Source: Candidatus Thalassarchaeum betae
GTDB lineage: Archaea > Thermoplasmatota > Poseidoniia > Poseidoniales > Thalassarchaeaceae
DNA length: 16,953 nucleotides
Direction: 5' to 3'
Assembly (NCBI GenBank): GCA_022448665.1
Contig: JAKUUO010000026.1
Coordinates: forward strand, 1 to 16,953
The notes under the pieces were generated by a model. It was not told the origin of the DNA. It did not search any database and saw only the letters and a program-made list of their open reading frames with translations. A program made the translations under genes and the position numbers. Positions 16,001-16,953 of the stretch are shown in pieces (position 1 is the stretch's first letter; the number at the start of each line of letters is the position of its first letter).

Positions 16001-16200
16001 ACAGCGTGCCCCGGGCTGGTTGCATACAGGGGCATTTCCTTCTGCTTCAGTTGTTCGCGTTCCTCGACCTTATCGTCCATCGCCATGAAGCCTGTGAAGG
16101 ACATCATGACCACTAAGGCTGCCAAGGCCACCGGTTGAACGATTGACAGCATTCGCACTGTAGTCATCATTTTTCCCGTAGCGAGGCGCCGTATAACCAT
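13015..16200 (-). CDS. Large secreted/membrane-anchored thioredoxin-fold and cadherin-like surface protein
   Basis: This is a 1061-aa cell-surface protein counted from the ATG at 16200. A signal or anchor segment lies at about residues 17-39. It is followed by a thioredoxin-like domain (about 60-165) with WCGPC at 76-80 (Cys77, Cys80) and a cis-Pro-type YPT at Pro132. Further Cys144/Cys164 suggest a disulfide. Then come a CARDB-like beta domain (about 305-405), an Ig-like domain (about 425-535), and cadherin-like repeats (about 640-745, ending in the typical VNDAP, and 745-838). Another beta domain has Cys881/Cys888. A transmembrane helix at 964-988 is followed by a 73-residue cytoplasmic tail that is acidic, then poly-proline, then PPGWTMEQWHYYGAEYL. 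The Trx motif implies disulfide or redox work outside the cell; the beta domains imply adhesion or substrate binding. The frame is open to ATG 16281, but those 27 residues overlap the divergent trmI start. ATG 16170 is another possible start. Confidence 0.85.
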   Translation of the reverse strand: MVIRRLATGKMMTTVRMLSIVQPVALAALVVMMSFTGFMAMDDKVEEREQLKQKEMPLYATSPGHAVFGEYVGAHWCGPCMDSAAPSLDNLKSSNGEDFTFVSFFESSSGGWPSDGPIYRTDHVMAASSGYPTFGFADAQSGTCYKVGSAGTNYYDADYSAGGCMGSDVSDYAMELSIVLNSAGDEVTITVEVTYLGSSSSVTVYLYGAVTEQVGADAYDNGNRPHNNWREWLLNSNNNGFEQLTLTPNNVAERTWTVPLNTVRAAPGNTQFENFWPVLALMDGPHTSYNTFLSAVDLDMIPLVDVGVSDFRVENQNGNLGFVPGDILDVSVEITNYGVDPYNDGGEIAIYELQGLDEIYIGGASIANLATAGTQTLTVDFDTSQITPYASGATTFRAMLLGLTADRVSSNDYADDSALHDMPPVSNQPTAIASTSIERGDTIQFESTALPNDLVDDMSTLTPTMHYAKTGSEMWDDTWITDIDMVGSGGNARYVHTIAVPLSAEVGEYDLRIKWTDAGGQSSDWTISAAAFELKNALPIVLGNGHSQYAGMPTVKVETQERVSVVGLVHDAETPISLLSIDSNSPEFVEWDPSTLEIVVEFSQVIRDGQGNPVPQGMFVTVDDGDDVNSGMMMFNVIENGAPRWASIPTQSFEEGGSASIGLSEFLSDTDDNGYPVPVSGLTLELLSNSDESLVDASISGHSLSVSSLDDDSTGISEITVRASDGVKFSDTVITFHVLNVNDAPRIDLTGIDEFTVKIGDRITLELLDRMTDIDDPDEEIWATAMTFVPGAAQFNPITGILTMAWEESGEEVVTITLEDRHGDASASIIIVDVVDDLPLFWETDLVASFDTVEYGTNPTFVIQNAGQHELTDIKVLWTICNSITGICHSSGISHNLGPFIANHVSGAGLGVGDYITLSVEGVDQNGFDRVTEEQHRIYAIAPQEVIDEPVDEDPETGSAGTSAMISMGLMGIGLLLSIALVLALAITLRRQGLASESAIDYASTVRDEEYEHSEEAEEGLPEDVPPPPPMMPPLPPEGLPPGWTMEQWHYYGAEYLSRRQ

Positions 16201-16279
16201 GCTGCACTCACGAGAGAACGGATTACCGGCTCTATAGAGCCGCCGAAGAACTTGAAGCGTGAAGGCGGACCGGGGGGCC
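16201..16279. promoter_or_regulatory. Divergent promoter region with 16-bp perfect palindrome
   Basis: This 79-bp gap lies between trmI and the surface-protein gene. CGGCTCTATAGAGCCG at 16227-16242 is a perfect palindrome with a CTATAG core. Its centre is 34 bases from the surface-protein ATG (16200) and 45 from the trmI ATG (16280). The core could act as a TATA box in both directions, or the whole could bind a dimeric regulator. The minus strand has GTGAG shortly before ATG 16200; the plus strand has a G-run just before the trmI ATG. Confidence 0.45.
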
Positions 16280-16953
16280 ATGAATGCCGACGGCAGCGGC
16301 GAGTGGGTAGCACTGAGGGAGGACGACGGGCGGGCTTACCTGCTGCGTCGGGCCCCCGGTGAGGTCAAGGTGAAGGGGCTGGGCAGGTTCGATGCCGAGC
16401 AGCTCCTGAACGGCTACTCTATCGGTGACAGGATCAGTGTCGGGCAGAAGTCGTTGACCATCGTCGATCCTGCACTTCCTGAGGCCCGCCGGAACATGGC
16501 GCGGAGGGCTCAGGTCATCGGCGCGAAGGACTCAGGGTTCCTCATTTCCTGGATGGGGATCGGAGTGGGTTCGAGGGTTCTAGAGGGTGGGCACGGCTCA
16601 GCCGGGCTCGCGATGCATTTGGCCAACGTCCTAGGCTCATCTGGAACCCTCATCTCAGTCGAATCCAGACCCGAGCACGCTGAGATTGGCCGAGCCAACA
16701 TGGAGCGGCTGTCCGAGGTGCTCCCTGAGTTCCCCGACTGGCACCTGATCGACGGCGATCTAATCGACGTCGGACAGGCTGTCTCAGAGGTCTGCGAATC
16801 GCTCGATGCTGCCATCCTCGACGTCGCCGAACCGTGGCAGGTCGTCCCGGCCATCGAGCCGCTGCTGCGGGCCGGTGGAAGACTGGCCTGCTACTGCCCG
16901 ACCACCTCCCAACTGGAGAAGTCTTGGGAGGCTGCTCAAGAGCAGGACCTGGT
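16280..16953 (+). CDS. trmI: tRNA (adenine-58-N1)-methyltransferase TrmI, 3' end beyond window
   Basis: TrmI uses S-adenosylmethionine to make m1A58 (in some archaea also m1A57) in the tRNA T-loop, aiding tRNA stability. The first 224 residues are present and the frame runs off the right edge; the family is about 250-300 aa. Seen: a small N-terminal beta domain (about 8-62), then the family block RRAQVIGAKDSGFLI (75-89, matching the usual RGAQ-KD-G element). SAM motif I is VLEGGHGSAG (100-109), with the ribose-binding acid Glu128 in ISVESR, HAEIGRANMERL (133-144), and motif IV LDVAEPWQVV (180-189). It closes with LLRAGGRLACYCPTTSQ (195-211). Motif I has His in place of the common Thr in GTGSG. 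The G-rich stretch just before ATG 16280 is SD-like but close. It is divergent from the surface-protein gene. Confidence 0.92.
   Translation, partial: MNADGSGEWVALREDDGRAYLLRRAPGEVKVKGLGRFDAEQLLNGYSIGDRISVGQKSLTIVDPALPEARRNMARRAQVIGAKDSGFLISWMGIGVGSRVLEGGHGSAGLAMHLANVLGSSGTLISVESRPEHAEIGRANMERLSEVLPEFPDWHLIDGDLIDVGQAVSEVCESLDAAILDVAEPWQVVPAIEPLLRAGGRLACYCPTTSQLEKSWEAAQEQDL

Noticed and set aside
16201..16281. N-terminal extension of the surface protein from ATG 16281
   Set aside because: It would overlap the trmI start and place 27 charged residues plus the promoter palindrome in coding sequence; ATG 16200 gives a proper signal segment.
1..16953. Possible defence island, prophage or mobile element
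   Set aside because: Every gene is accounted for by housekeeping, transport, surface or amino-acid functions; no transposase, integrase, nuclease, terminal repeats or array of spaced repeats was seen.

Overview
The window is archaeal. It carries a eukaryote/archaea-type ribosomal protein L40e, a membrane-anchored archaeal LonB protease, a UPF0147 protein and a DUF47 (PhoU-like) protein. Genes are tightly packed, several starts have an archaeal GGTGA/GAGG ribosome-binding site, and GC content looks moderately high. Together with a proteolytic/amino-acid-using gene set and a very large secreted cadherin-like/thioredoxin protein, this best fits a marine planktonic euryarchaeon of the Marine Group II type (Poseidoniales). 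That placement is inference; no 16S rRNA is present. I see no tRNA, rRNA, CRISPR, insertion sequence or prophage genes.

Layout. (1) Positions 1-735: a plus-strand DUF47/PhoU-like gene, open at the left edge. It meets the next block tail to tail with no spacer. (2) Positions 736-6297: a minus-strand run read right to left. The order is purA, a small four-cysteine protein, a group 1 delta-1-pyrroline-5-carboxylate dehydrogenase, a sodium:solute symporter and a PAP2-family membrane protein. The dehydrogenase and symporter are translationally coupled and look like a proline/glutamate-family uptake and oxidation pair. (3) Positions 6298-6413: a divergent intergenic region. (4) Positions 6414-7186: plus-strand rpl40e and a LysE/ArgO-type exporter sharing an ATGA overlap. 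(5) Positions 7177-16200: a long minus-strand run. Read right to left it holds the giant thioredoxin/cadherin-like surface protein, lonB, an MFS transporter, an isoaspartyl peptidase/asparaginase, UPF0147 and a class V PLP enzyme. The last of these overlaps the exporter gene by 10 bp, tail to tail. (6) Positions 16201-16279: a second divergent promoter region with a perfect 16-bp palindrome. (7) Position 16280 to the end: trmI, cut by the right edge.

Functionally the window mixes housekeeping (AMP synthesis, ribosome, tRNA m1A58 methylation, membrane-protein quality control) with amino-acid handling: proline-type import and oxidation, amino-acid export, isoaspartyl-dipeptide/asparagine hydrolysis and a PLP enzyme. 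No long gene-free stretch exists; the longest gap is 116 bp. I did not find a clear new multi-gene system. The most interesting items are the surface protein with its unusual cytoplasmic tail, the palindromes and hairpins placed at three start regions, and the unassigned small cysteine protein.
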